Assembly: GCF_012027495.1 (NCBI RefSeq)
Contig: NZ_SNUK01000001.1
Location: 372,001-436,000, forward strand
Direction: 5' to 3'
DNA length: 64,000 bases
Origin: Thermococcus sp. JdF3
GTDB taxonomy: Archaea > Methanobacteriota_B > Thermococci > Thermococcales > Thermococcaceae
Made by a program: the position numbers and the translations under genes. The number at the start of each line of letters is the position of its first letter. The first letter of the stretch is position 1. Below the pieces are notes generated by a model. That model did not search any database and was not told the origin of the DNA. It was given only the letters and a program-made list of their open reading frames with translations. Positions 36,458 to 44,983 of the stretch are shown here, piece by piece.

Positions 36458-36688
36458 TCACCCACCCGCGAGCCTCTCCGCCTCCTTTAGGATTTCCCTC
36501 CTCAGCTCTTCGATCGGAACGTCGGGGAGGTCCTTCCCGAGCTCTTCGAGTTCCTTTACCGGATCATCGGGCTTTGGGACTATGAGTATGCCATCATCGA
36601 CCCTGACCAGGTAAACCTCCCTCGGTAGGTTTTCCCTGAGCTCCTTGGGGAGGTACAACCTTCCCCTTGAATCCACCCTTGCCAGCAT
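36458..36688 (-). CDS. vapB: VapB antitoxin, AbrB/SpoVT type
   Basis: A 76-residue antitoxin with an N-terminal swapped-hairpin AbrB domain (MLARVDSRGRLYLPKELREN, then VYLVRVDDGILIVPKPDDP) and an acidic helical C-terminus (ELEELGKDLPDVPIEELRRE) that would wrap the PIN toxin. The ATG follows GGTGGGAAA. It probably represses its own promoter through the inverted repeat at 36691-36715. Confidence 0.9.
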   Translation of the reverse strand: MLARVDSRGRLYLPKELRENLPREVYLVRVDDGILIVPKPDDPVKELEELGKDLPDVPIEELRREILKEAERLAGG

Positions 36689-36690
36689 TT

Positions 36691-36715
36691 TCCCACCATT
36701 AGCTGATTAGTGGGA
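36691..36715. promoter_or_regulatory. Candidate operator of vapBC
   Basis: TCCCAC (36691-36696) and GTGGGA (36710-36715) form an inverted repeat that lies between the TATA element (CTTAAATAAAA on the minus strand, about 36717-36727) and the vapB ATG. A repressor bound here would block initiation, as expected for autoregulated toxin-antitoxin promoters. Confidence 0.5.
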
Positions 36716-36794
36716 TTTTATTTAAGTTTTCCCCACCAACGCGCGCGGCAGTTACCTTTTAAAGCGCGGCATCGAATCAACCCCGGTGAGAGTG

Positions 36795-37250
36795 ATGGTC
36801 AAGATAAGGGCGCACCACGTCAGGATAACCACCTTCATCCACGCCACCGAGGACGAGGACAAGGTTCTGGAGGCGATAGCGACCTTCATCCCCGAGGAGA
36901 TAGATGAGGAGGACATAATCTTCGATATCGACGAGACCACGGGGTTCTTCGGCAACCCCATTAAGGTCGTCAACGTCGAGATAAAGCGGAGTAAGGCCGT
37001 TAGGCTGTTCATAGACTACTTCAAAGAGTTGCTGAGCGAGGAGGACAGGCGCTACCTCCTGGACCACCTTGATGAGAAGGTGGATGAGGAGGGAACCTTC
37101 TACGTCCGCTTCAACAAGCAGAAGGCCTACCTCGGCGAGCCTGAAATAGATGAGGGGTCGGACGTGGTGCAGGTCAGGGTAAAGGTCAAGGCCTTCCCGA
37201 TGAGGAAGGAAGCAGTTGTGAAAGCCGTCAGGGAGTGGCTGGAGGAATGA
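36795..37250 (+). CDS. COG1325-type archaeal RNA-binding protein
   Basis: A 151-residue protein of the conserved archaeal family described as predicted exosome-associated RNA-binding protein. It begins MVKIRAHHVRITTFIHATED, with FDIDETTGFFGNPIKVV and a YVRFNKQKAYLGEP strand. The ATG at 36795 follows GGTGAGAGTG. Its stop overlaps the start of the Rpp30 gene (ATGA), an arrangement common in archaea where RNA-processing genes cluster. Exact RNA target unknown. Confidence 0.88.
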   Translation: MVKIRAHHVRITTFIHATEDEDKVLEAIATFIPEEIDEEDIIFDIDETTGFFGNPIKVVNVEIKRSKAVRLFIDYFKELLSEEDRRYLLDHLDEKVDEEGTFYVRFNKQKAYLGEPEIDEGSDVVQVRVKVKAFPMRKEAVVKAVREWLEE

Positions 37251-37963
37251 GCGGGGAGGTTTTCTTCGGTGAATCGGGGGTGGAGGAGGTCTCCTTCTCA
37301 AGGAACTATTTCGTTGAGATGGACGTGAGGAGCGAGGAAGCCTACGAGCTGGCCAGTGAGTGGTTTGATGAGGTCGTGTTCACAAAAAAGCTCGTCCTCG
37401 AAGGCCCGCCCGACTGGAATGCCCTCAAGGAGGAGCTCAAACTGCTCCGCGAGAGGTACGGGAAGGTCGCCCTCCTGCTCGTTACAAGCAGGCCGGGTCT
37501 GATAAAGGAGGTAAAGAAGAGGAACCTCCGTGCCCTCCTCTACGTTCAGGGCGGCGATATGAGGGTGAACCGTCTTGCCATTGAGAATGGTGTTGATGCC
37601 CTCATAAGCCCCTGGTTCGGGAGAAAGGATCCGGGATTTGACCACACCCTCGCGGGAATGGCTGCCAGGAGGGGAGTCGCCATAGGGTTCTCCCTCGCGC
37701 CCCTGCTCTCTGCTGGCCCCTACGAGAGGGTTCAGATCCTCCGCTTCATGACGAAGACCTGGCAGCTGGTGGACAAATACGGTGTGCCGAGGTTCATCAC
37801 GAGCTCCGCGGAGACGAGGTGGGAGGTTCGCGGACCCGGTGATCTGATGGGTCTCGGGAGAAACATAGGCATGGACGCCCCAAGGGCGAGGGCGAGCCTG
37901 AACTTCTATCCGAGGACGATACTGGCCGGACTCAGGGCCCCCACTGCCACCAGCCGTACCTGA
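37247..37963 (+). CDS. rnp3: RNase P protein component 3 (Rpp30)
   Basis: Archaeal Rpp30 subunit of RNase P with a TIM-barrel fold, 238 residues. Recognisable segments are LEGPPDWNALKEELKLLRER, VTSRPGLIKEVKKRN, ALISPWFGRKDPGFDHTLA, GVAIGFSLAPLLS and ITSSAETRWEVRGPGDLMGL. It pairs with Pop5 in 5' maturation of tRNA. The start overlaps the stop of the preceding gene. The last 32 bases overlap a small convergent gene on the minus strand (37932-38045). Confidence 0.93.
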   Translation: MSGEVFFGESGVEEVSFSRNYFVEMDVRSEEAYELASEWFDEVVFTKKLVLEGPPDWNALKEELKLLRERYGKVALLLVTSRPGLIKEVKKRNLRALLYVQGGDMRVNRLAIENGVDALISPWFGRKDPGFDHTLAGMAARRGVAIGFSLAPLLSAGPYERVQILRFMTKTWQLVDKYGVPRFITSSAETRWEVRGPGDLMGLGRNIGMDAPRARASLNFYPRTILAGLRAPTATSRT

Positions 37964-38045
37964 GGACGAGGAACGCTATCCCGACCCCGAGAACCATCAG
38001 CACCAGTAAAATCGCAACCAGCTTCTTTCTGTTTTGGGCCTCCAT
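37932..38045 (-). CDS. Small single-span membrane protein (37 aa)
   Basis: A 37-residue protein: a short basic N-terminus (MEAQNRKK), one hydrophobic helix (LVAILLVLMVLGVGIAFLVL) and the tail RYGWWQWGP. The ATG follows GGTGATCCC, and a TATA element (TTTTTATAATCC on the minus strand, about 38079-38090) would start transcription near 38055, so expression signals are complete. The coding region overlaps the 3' end of rnp3. No family is recognised. Confidence 0.6.
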   Translation of the reverse strand: MEAQNRKKLVAILLVLMVLGVGIAFLVLRYGWWQWGP

Positions 38046-38200
38046 GGGATCACCTTCTATTAACTTGGGTTCCGGATTATAAAAACCTTCCCGACGGTCG
38101 GACTGGAAACCCGTTTCCACCAATCACGGAGGCGTTAGGGCGGCGGAAATTTGTTCCGGAAATGTTATTAAGTTAGAATGCCCATTAATCCTGAGGTCCA

Positions 38201-39208
38201 ATGCTGCGCCTTGAGGTCTACTGCGACGAGGGTGAGGGTGAGGGTGAGAAGGTCAGGGATGTTCTGACCAAGTGGAGTCTTCAGTTCTACGCCGAGGAAG
38301 TGCAGAGCAACGAGCACCGGGCGCTCAAATTCACCGTCCTCGTGCCGGATTTCGTGATTAACGACGTCGTCGACGAGCTGATGAAGGCTGTTGACCTTCG
38401 GAAGGGGCATTCATCGATAACCTGGGCCCCCGTCAGCGGGAAGTCCGTGAAGTACGCCAATTCCGTCAAATCGCTCAAAAAGTTCAAGCGCCGCTGGACC
38501 TTGGCGGCCATAGAGGGGCTCATCGAAAACGCCAACACCCAGGCTCGGGTTGATCCAATCCAGCTCACTCTCGGTGCCGTTGCCTCGATTATAGCCCTCT
38601 TCGGCCTCATCAACGACAGCATAGTCATGATAATCTCGGCCATGCTCCTCTCGCCGATTCTCGGCCCGCTCTACGGATTCTCCCTCAACATCGTCATGGG
38701 CAAGGGCAGGGATGCCCTCGACGCGGTTTCCTCCATTCTCAAACTCCTCGGCGTTATATTCCTCTCGGCCCTTGTGGTGTCCTTGATCCTCAATCTTGCT
38801 GGCTCGATGCCGGCGGAGCCGACCCACGAGATACTGTTGAGGGGCCAGTCGGGACTGGTTTACATACTCCTCGCGATAATCCTCGGCTACGCCGGAATAG
38901 TTGCCATAGTTAGCAGGATTCCCGAGATTCTGGCGGGGGTTTCGATAGCTGCCGCACTGGTTCCTCCAACGACGGTGGTTGGAATATCCCTCGCCATGGG
39001 CTGGTGGGACGTTTTCGGGGGCTCGCTTGTTCTGACAGTGGAGAACGTTCTCGGTCTTCTCAGCGGCTCTCTCCTCGGACTCTACGTCCTGAACGTCTCC
39101 CCCAGGAGCTACTACGAGAGGAGGGCTGCGAAGCTATACACGAAGAGGACGATGCTGGTGCTGGCCATCATGCTCGTCACTCTCGTCCTTGTGGAGCTCC
39201 TCAGCTAG
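38201..39208 (+). CDS. DUF389 / TIGR00341 family membrane protein
   Basis: A 335-residue protein with a soluble N-terminal domain (residues about 1-105) and a C-terminal membrane domain with about six helices. The start of the latter, VDPIQLTLGAVASIIALFGL followed by IISAMLLSPILGPLYGFSL, is the typical DUF389 signature, and SIAAALVPPTTVVGISLAMG follows. Function is unknown in this family. The stop overlaps the end of the convergent gene at 39205. Confidence 0.88.
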   Translation: MLRLEVYCDEGEGEGEKVRDVLTKWSLQFYAEEVQSNEHRALKFTVLVPDFVINDVVDELMKAVDLRKGHSSITWAPVSGKSVKYANSVKSLKKFKRRWTLAAIEGLIENANTQARVDPIQLTLGAVASIIALFGLINDSIVMIISAMLLSPILGPLYGFSLNIVMGKGRDALDAVSSILKLLGVIFLSALVVSLILNLAGSMPAEPTHEILLRGQSGLVYILLAIILGYAGIVAIVSRIPEILAGVSIAAALVPPTTVVGISLAMGWWDVFGGSLVLTVENVLGLLSGSLLGLYVLNVSPRSYYERRAAKLYTKRTMLVLAIMLVTLVLVELLS

Positions 39209-39651
39209 GCCACTTCGGTCTGCTCATAGATTGGCTTTCCCTGCCGGTGCTTCACCAGGAGCCCGTAGAAGAACTCCTTGAGGTCGGGCCCCATCTCATC
39301 GTCCATGAGCAGGTCCGCCCTGCCGGGATACTCTCTCTCCGCCCTCGTTATCAGGAGGGCTATGGCTGGTGTCAGCTGCCCGAGGAGGATTTTAACGAGC
39401 TCGGGGTAGGCGTCTTCGTCTATCTCCTCGTCCGCCTCCATGCCGAGGTACACCACGAAGCCCTTCATCTGGACGGCGAGGACGAATTCGTTCTCGCTCA
39501 GCTCGAAGAAGGAGAAGTTGTAGCCCTTGGAGTCGGTCCTCGCGAGAAGGACGCCCCTTATTGAAACCGTCACTGGCTCCTCCTCGATCTCGAACACCAG
39601 GTCCTTGGCCAGCTCCCTCTGGGCTATTGCGTAGAGTTCCTCTATCGTCAT
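39205..39651 (-). CDS. Conserved hypothetical protein (148 aa)
   Basis: Soluble, acidic 148-residue protein starting [17 protein letters not shown], with beta-strand segments ([31 protein letters not shown]) and a helical C-terminal half ([20 protein letters not shown]). No known family. Divergent from nikR with an 81-base gap, so it might share regulation with NikR; this is speculation. Confidence 0.65.
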   Translation of the reverse strand: MTIEELYAIAQRELAKDLVFEIEEEPVTVSIRGVLLARTDSKGYNFSFFELSENEFVLAVQMKGFVVYLGMEADEEIDEDAYPELVKILLGQLTPAIALLITRAEREYPGRADLLMDDEMGPDLKEFFYGLLVKHRQGKPIYEQTEVA

Positions 39652-39732
39652 GTGGCTACTTTCTCGGGCCCGAATAAAAGGGTTTCGCGTCACGTTTTTA
39701 ACGATGACGTCCAAAGGAATTACGGTGGTGTC

Positions 39733-40149
39733 ATGAAGATCACTCGCTTTGGCGTCTCCGTTCCCGACGAGCTGCTCGAAAGGTTCGACCGTATAATCGA
39801 GGAGAAGGGCTACGTGAACAGGAGCGAGGCAATACGGGACATGATGAGGGACTTCATAGTCCGGTACGAGTGGGAACAGGGTGAGGGTGAGGTCGCCGGC
39901 ACGATAACCATGCTCTACAACCACGACGAGGCAGAAGTGGTCAAGGAGCTCCTTGACCTCCAGCACGACTACCTGAGCGAGATAATCTCCAGCATCCATG
40001 TCCACATGGATGAACACAACTGCCTTGAGGTCATCATAGTTAAGGGTAAGGCCAACAGGATAAAGGAGATAGCGGACAGGCTGCTGAGCCTCAAGGGTGT
40101 AAAGCACGGCAAGCTGGTGATGACTGGGACGGGGAAGGAGCTGGTTTAA
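39733..40149 (+). CDS. nikR: Nickel-responsive regulator NikR
   Basis: A 138-residue ribbon-helix-helix regulator. The DNA-binding part is [19 protein letters not shown] with [15 protein letters not shown]; the ACT-like C-terminal domain has the square-planar nickel ligands H78 (LQHDYL), H89 and H91 (SIHVHMD) and C97 (HNCLEV), matching E. coli NikR with a two-residue offset. It controls nickel uptake or nickel enzyme genes such as hydrogenases; none is in the window. Confidence 0.95.
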   Translation: MKITRFGVSVPDELLERFDRIIEEKGYVNRSEAIRDMMRDFIVRYEWEQGEGEVAGTITMLYNHDEAEVVKELLDLQHDYLSEIISSIHVHMDEHNCLEVIIVKGKANRIKEIADRLLSLKGVKHGKLVMTGTGKELV

Positions 40150-40163
40150 ATGAGGGCTTCTGG

Positions 40164-40527
40164 ATGAGGATATTGAGCTTTCTGACGTCTCTGATCGTCA
40201 TCCTTTCCTTTGTTCTCCCCTGGCTCAAGCCCCCCTCTGGGGAAATGACGTTCATCGCGATCTTCGATCAGGTCTGACCACCCCCATGCCTTTGGGGGCG
40301 GCTTCTGGTGGCTCTTCGCGGGACTGTTCCTCGTGCTCCCGGGCGTTTTTTGGAATATCCTGCTGGAGGCTCGGTCCGGGCATTGGGCTGGTAGGATGTT
40401 CCTCTTCACCACCGTGGCGTGGTACATGTACGGTGAGGGATTCGTGGATATAATCGGGGAGGGCTACCTTCTGGGACTCGGCGGCTTTGTGGCGGGGTTT
40501 TTCTTGGGCGGTGGCAAGTACCTCTAG
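40164..40527 (+). pseudogene. Small membrane protein gene with a frameshift
   Basis: The frame from the ATG at 40164 encodes a hydrophobic start (MRILSFLTSLIVILSFVLPW) and stops at a TGA near 40274. The next frame continues with DHPHAFGGGFWWLFAGLFL, FLFTTVAWYMYGEG and GYLLGLGGFVAGFFLGGGKY to 40527. Removing one G from the GG at about 40271-40272 would give one open frame of about 120 residues with three or four membrane helices. It is either a decayed gene or a sequencing error. It overlaps the rqcH stop by four bases. Confidence 0.6.
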
Positions 40528-42476
40528 CCCACAACCTCGACCACATCGCCGTTCCCAGGCGGCAGGGCGGACATGACGTCCTCCTCCCGGACCTTGTAGC
40601 CCCACTTTTCGAGGATGTGTTTTATCCTCTTCACCAGCTCGCTCTTCCTGAGTGGGCCGGGGCGGATCACGATGTATCTATTCGTGTGGGCTTTTATGGC
40701 ATCAACCGGGGCGCAGACGATGAAGTCCTCGCCCTCGTAGTTGATTATACCGACGGCGAGCTTGAGCGGAAGCCCGTGGAGCCAGTTCCTCTTGCCGTAG
40801 ACCATGAAGGCCCCCTTGCCCAGGTACTCGCCGCTCGGCGTCTGCTTGGTGACCTGGTTTGGATACGCCCAGTAGGCGTCCTCGCTGTAAACGCCCCTGC
40901 TCCATGCCTTGCTCATCGAAACCGCGAACTGGCAGGCCTCGAAGATGGTCTTTTCTCCCGCTTTTTGCCCCTCTTTGATGACGACGTGGGGGGCGCCGTA
41001 AACGTCGGCGTGGCAGTAGAGGTCGTTCTCGGTCATGTGTCTCTTTATGAGGATCTCGTTGGTGCCAGCGTCCTTACCTGCCAGAACAAGGAAGCCCTCG
41101 CTCGAAACGAACCAGCGGAACTTCTCGAACCACTTCTTCTTTCTCCTCTCAATTCTCTTAACGTTGAGCTCCTTCTTGAGTTCCTCCTCGATGAGCCTCT
41201 CTACCTCGTCCAGCTTCCTCTTCGTGTCCTCGTAGGCCTTAAGCGCTCCCTCGTGCTTGTGCCTGAACTTCTTGGCCTTTTCGTAGTACAGCTCGGCGTT
41301 CTCGCCTATGCTCCTGTTGAGGTAAAGCTTCACCTTCTTCCCCTCAATCTCCACCGTCACCGCCTTCTCCTTCGGGTCAATTCCCTTCACCATGAGCGCG
41401 ACCCTGTTGCCGGCCTTCTTGCCCTCCTCTATCCTCCTCTTGAACTCGTCCCAGCCGAGGGTCTCCGTGGCTTTCCTGAACTCCTCTAGAAGCCTCTCTA
41501 TGAGGGCGTAGTTCGCGTAGATCAGGTCTCCTATCTCCTGGTTGGCCTTCGCCCCCTCCTCGAAGCCTCTGAGCATCTCCTCCTGCTTCCTGAGCGTCAT
41601 GAGAAGCTGTCTCTTCTTGGCCTCGAGCCTCTTCGTCTGCTCAATCCTTGCCTTCTCGAGGGTTATCTTTCCAAAGTACTCGTCGAGGGCCTCGCTGAAG
41701 GTGTTGAAATAGCGCTTCTCGAACCCCTCGTAGATCCTCAGCTCTATCGGAACGACGTCGTGCATGTTTCCGCCCTTGAAGACTATGTTGGGCCTCGGTT
41801 CATCGTTGAACGTGTTCATCATCGCCCCGTAGACCCTCAGTAGGTCGTCGTCGCTGAGTTCCTTAACCGGCGTCGTCTTGTCAAAGCCGGCCCGTATGGA
41901 GATCTCCTCGGCGTACATGCCCCCCATGTTGAGCTTCCTCGCCAGAGCGCGCACGAGCTCGAGTTCTTCCTCTTCACGCATAAGCTCGAGGAACCTCTCC
42001 CGCGTTACCTCGAGCGGGTTCTCCCTGGCGGGAGGATACTGGTATTCTGCCTTAGGCATTATCCTTCTGTCCTTGTACTCCTCGTAGCGAAGGGCCGCCA
42101 GTATTCTGTTCTCGGGATCCAGGAGGATCACGTTTCCCCTCCTGAAGAGCTCGCCGATGAGGGTGTAGTCCCCAACGCGAACCTTCACTATTCTGTCGAA
42201 GCCGTGCTGCTCTATCGCGTCTATGAACCCGCCGCTTAGGTGCTTCCTGAGGAGCATGGTGAAGCTCGACGGCTGCTTCGGCGCCTCCTTGACGTAGGTG
42301 GTCACGTGAAACCTCTTGCCTGCCTGGAGGATTAAGTCTGCTCTTCCTTCCTTTGTCCTGAGTTTTATCCTAATCTCGTCGCCGTCGTGATAGACCTTAT
42401 CCACGCGAGAACCGACAAGCCACTGCAGTTCCCTCACGATGTAGCGGATATCAACGCTGCTCATCTCTTCCTTCAT
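40524..42476 (-). CDS. rqcH: Ribosome rescue factor RqcH/NEMF-like protein
   Basis: A 650-residue member of the Rqc2/NEMF/FbpA family that binds 60S/50S-nascent chain complexes with peptidyl-tRNA. The N-terminal NFACT-N domain (SSVDIRYIVRELQWLVGSRV), two helix-hairpin-helix elements, a long charged coiled coil (residues about 290-460) and the NFACT-R domain (WFEKFRWFVSSEGFLVLAGK, then DAGTNEILIKRHM) are visible. Bacterial and eukaryotic relatives recruit tRNA-Ala for tailing of stalled chains. The ATG at 42476 follows GGGGTGAGAGG. Confidence 0.93.
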   Translation of the reverse strand: MKEEMSSVDIRYIVRELQWLVGSRVDKVYHDGDEIRIKLRTKEGRADLILQAGKRFHVTTYVKEAPKQPSSFTMLLRKHLSGGFIDAIEQHGFDRIVKVRVGDYTLIGELFRRGNVILLDPENRILAALRYEEYKDRRIMPKAEYQYPPARENPLEVTRERFLELMREEEELELVRALARKLNMGGMYAEEISIRAGFDKTTPVKELSDDDLLRVYGAMMNTFNDEPRPNIVFKGGNMHDVVPIELRIYEGFEKRYFNTFSEALDEYFGKITLEKARIEQTKRLEAKKRQLLMTLRKQEEMLRGFEEGAKANQEIGDLIYANYALIERLLEEFRKATETLGWDEFKRRIEEGKKAGNRVALMVKGIDPKEKAVTVEIEGKKVKLYLNRSIGENAELYYEKAKKFRHKHEGALKAYEDTKRKLDEVERLIEEELKKELNVKRIERRKKKWFEKFRWFVSSEGFLVLAGKDAGTNEILIKRHMTENDLYCHADVYGAPHVVIKEGQKAGEKTIFEACQFAVSMSKAWSRGVYSEDAYWAYPNQVTKQTPSGEYLGKGAFMVYGKRNWLHGLPLKLAVGIINYEGEDFIVCAPVDAIKAHTNRYIVIRPGPLRKSELVKRIKHILEKWGYKVREEDVMSALPPGNGDVVEVVG

Positions 42477-42584
42477 CCTCTCACCCCTTCCGGATTGTCC
42501 CTCTCCCCTTTAAACCTAACCGGTGTCCGCAAGTGTTCACACGCTCAACTCTGTTCCGAATAAGGTTAAATACTCCGAGTGCGA

Positions 42585-42601
42585 TAACACTCCCGGTGAT
42601 A
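42585..42601. promoter_or_regulatory. TGM-like site in branching enzyme leader
   Basis: TAACAC-TCCCG-GTGATA differs by one base from the Thermococcales glycolytic motif TATCAC-n5-GTGATA bound by TrmBL1/Tgr. It lies between the TATA element GGTTAAATACT (about 42564) and the ATG at 42606, the position expected for repression. The right half also contains the ribosome binding site GGTGAT, which lowers its weight. Confidence 0.35.
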
Positions 42602-42605
42602 CACA

Positions 42606-44600
42606 ATGAGAGGCTATTTCACCTTCGTCCTGCACACCCACCTTCCCTACGTTCGGAAGCACGGTAAATGGCCCTTTGGAGAGGAGTGGCTCTACGAGGC
42701 CATGAGCGAAACTTACCTGCCTCTTCTTATGGAGTTCGAGCGCCTCCGCTCCTCCGGGGTGAGGTTTCAGCTCGTGATCAACATAACCCCCGTTCTGGCA
42801 GAGCAGCTGGCCGACGACTACATCAAGGCCGAGTTCGAGAGGTACCTAACCCGGAAGATTGAGACCACCGAGGAAGACCTGAAATCGGGCAGGTACGACG
42901 AAAGGGCCGTCAAAGCCTCCCTCGACCACTTCAGGAAGGTCTACGACTACTGGAGGGCCATAAACGGTGACATCGTAGGAAAGTTCCGTGAGTTCCAGGA
43001 TGCGGGGTACATCGAGGTGATAACCTCCGCGGCAACGCACGGCTATCTTCCGCTCCTCGGCAGGGACGAGGCGATAAGGGCGCAGCTGGCCAACGGCATA
43101 GCGACCTACGAAAAGCACTTCGGCAGGAGGCCGAGGGGAATATGGCTGCCCGAGTGCGCCTATCGGCCGGCCGGCGAGTGGGGACTGCCCGGTGGAAGGA
43201 GGGTTAAGCGGGCCGGCATAGAGAAGTTCCTCGAGGAGTTCGGGCTGGAGTACTTCTTCGTTGAGAGCAGGCTCATAGACGAGGGGCCTGTGACCGGGGG
43301 CTACGGTGAGGTTGTCCCCCACGGGGGTGAGAGGAGCACGCTGAGGCCGTACTGGATAAGGGGCTCCCGCGTGGCAGTCTTCGCCCGCAACCGGGAGACC
43401 GGCCACCAGGTCTGGAGCGCGCACTACGGCTATCCCGGCGACTTCTGGTACAGGGAGTTCCACAGGAAGGCACCAAAGAGCGGCGGCCAGTACTGGCGCG
43501 TGACGGGCAGGGACGTTGAGCTGGGTGAAAAGGACTTCTACGACCCCGAGAGGGCGATGGAGCGGGTTGAGGAGCACGCCAGGCACTTTGTAAGCCTGGT
43601 TGAGAGGCTCCTGAGCGAGTTCGGGGAGAAAACTGGGGAGAAGGGCATAGTGGTCTCACCATACGACACCGAGCTCTTCGGCCACTGGTGGTTTGAGGGG
43701 GTTAAATGGCTCGGGCGCGTTCTCGAGCTGATGACGGAGAGGGGAATAGTCACCACGACGCTCTCTTCCTACCTCGACAACTACACCGGCGGGAGGTACG
43801 AGATTGAACTGCCGGAGGGTTCGTGGGGGGCCAACTCCGACCACTCCACCTGGTGGAACGCGGAGACGGAGTGGACCTGGGAGCACGTCTACCGTGCTGA
43901 AGATAGAATGGTGGCACTGGCGAGTGCGTACTACGGAAAGGACAGGACCACCGGTAGAATCCTTGAACAGCTGGCCAGGGAGCTACTGATACTCGAAGCC
44001 AGCGACTGGGGGTTCCTCATAACCACGGGGCAGGCGAAGAAGTACGCCGAGCGCAGGATACTGCTCCACAGCAGGGAATTCCACAGGCTGGCCAACGAGC
44101 TGGTGAGGTACGTCAAAACTGGAGACTTCGACGTTAAGCTCCTCGAGGAGCTTGAGCGGCGCGACAATCCATTCAAACCTGTGGTGGTTGCTCACTACGT
44201 GAGCGAAAGTCCCCCGGAGGTTCCGGAATACGTCGAACCGCCCGAGGTTCCGCCCGAAAGGGACGAAGAGCCGGCTGAACGACCGGGGAAGGAGCTTCCG
44301 GAGAGGGCCTACGCCACCGCGGTAGTCAAGGAGATGGCAGTTAAGCCAGTAAAAAGGACTGTAGAGCGGGTGAAATCCAGTGGGATTGAGAGGCCCAGGC
44401 CGGCGAGAAAGAGAGACTCCGGCAGGGCCGGGAGCGACCTCCTGCGGATAAAGGGCATCGGGCCGAAGACGCTGGCAAAGCTTCGGGGCGCTGGGGTGTA
44501 CACCACCCAAGACCTCAGGATGGCGGACATTGACGAACTGGCCAGAAAAACGCGCATTTCGCCAAAAAGGCTGAGGAAGTTCTTGGCCCAGATTTCCTGA
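42606..44600 (+). CDS. GH57 1,4-alpha-glucan branching enzyme
   Basis: A 664-residue GH57 enzyme matching the Thermococcus kodakarensis branching enzyme. The catalytic nucleophile is E183 (GIWLPECAYRP) and the acid/base D354 (VVSPYDTELFGHWW), the same numbers as in that enzyme. FVLHTHLPYVR at the start and ANSDHSTWWN further on are family motifs. A proline/glutamate-rich linker (about residues 535-565) leads to a C-terminal helix-hairpin-helix region (LLRIKGIGPKTLAKLRGAGV). It introduces alpha-1,6 branches into glycogen. Confidence 0.93.
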   Translation: MRGYFTFVLHTHLPYVRKHGKWPFGEEWLYEAMSETYLPLLMEFERLRSSGVRFQLVINITPVLAEQLADDYIKAEFERYLTRKIETTEEDLKSGRYDERAVKASLDHFRKVYDYWRAINGDIVGKFREFQDAGYIEVITSAATHGYLPLLGRDEAIRAQLANGIATYEKHFGRRPRGIWLPECAYRPAGEWGLPGGRRVKRAGIEKFLEEFGLEYFFVESRLIDEGPVTGGYGEVVPHGGERSTLRPYWIRGSRVAVFARNRETGHQVWSAHYGYPGDFWYREFHRKAPKSGGQYWRVTGRDVELGEKDFYDPERAMERVEEHARHFVSLVERLLSEFGEKTGEKGIVVSPYDTELFGHWWFEGVKWLGRVLELMTERGIVTTTLSSYLDNYTGGRYEIELPEGSWGANSDHSTWWNAETEWTWEHVYRAEDRMVALASAYYGKDRTTGRILEQLARELLILEASDWGFLITTGQAKKYAERRILLHSREFHRLANELVRYVKTGDFDVKLLEELERRDNPFKPVVVAHYVSESPPEVPEYVEPPEVPPERDEEPAERPGKELPERAYATAVVKEMAVKPVKRTVERVKSSGIERPRPARKRDSGRAGSDLLRIKGIGPKTLAKLRGAGVYTTQDLRMADIDELARKTRISPKRLRKFLAQIS

Positions 44601-44665
44601 ATTCCCCTTTTGTTTCGTTTCGAAAGCCTTTTTTGAAGTTTCTACCAACTATCCATGTGGTTGCC

Positions 44666-44983
44666 ATGAAAAAGGTTGAGGCCATTATCCGGGGAAACGA
44701 TTTCGACCGCGTGAAGAACGCCCTCAAGCAGGTGGGCATCGTGCCCCTGACGGCCTATCCTGTACAGGGGAGGGGAGTTCAGGGGGGCGTCCCGCCCTAC
44801 GACCTTCTGCCCAAGATGAAGCTCGAGATCGTTGTGAAGGACAGGGACCTTGAGAAGGTGATTGACGTCATCGTCAGGAACGCAAGGAGCGGAACACCCG
44901 GAGACGGGAAGATATTCATCCTCCCTGTGGAGGACGCGATCAGGATAAGGACAGGGGAGAAGGGCAACGAAGCCCTCTACTGA
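44666..44983 (+). CDS. P-II family signalling protein with a short T-loop
   Basis: A 105-residue P-II/GlnK-like protein. The start MKKVEAIIRGNDFDRVKNAL, the middle LPKMKLEIVVKDRDLEKVI and the end GDGKIFILPVEDAIRIRTGE are classic. The T-loop segment (VQGRGVQGGVPPYDLLPKM) is about eight residues shorter than usual and lacks the GxxxLYRGxEY stretch that contacts ammonium transporters and is uridylylated. No amtB or glutamine synthetase gene is adjacent, so its partner differs from the classical one. The stop codon is inside a terminator hairpin. Confidence 0.87.
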   Translation: MKKVEAIIRGNDFDRVKNALKQVGIVPLTAYPVQGRGVQGGVPPYDLLPKMKLEIVVKDRDLEKVIDVIVRNARSGTPGDGKIFILPVEDAIRIRTGEKGNEALY

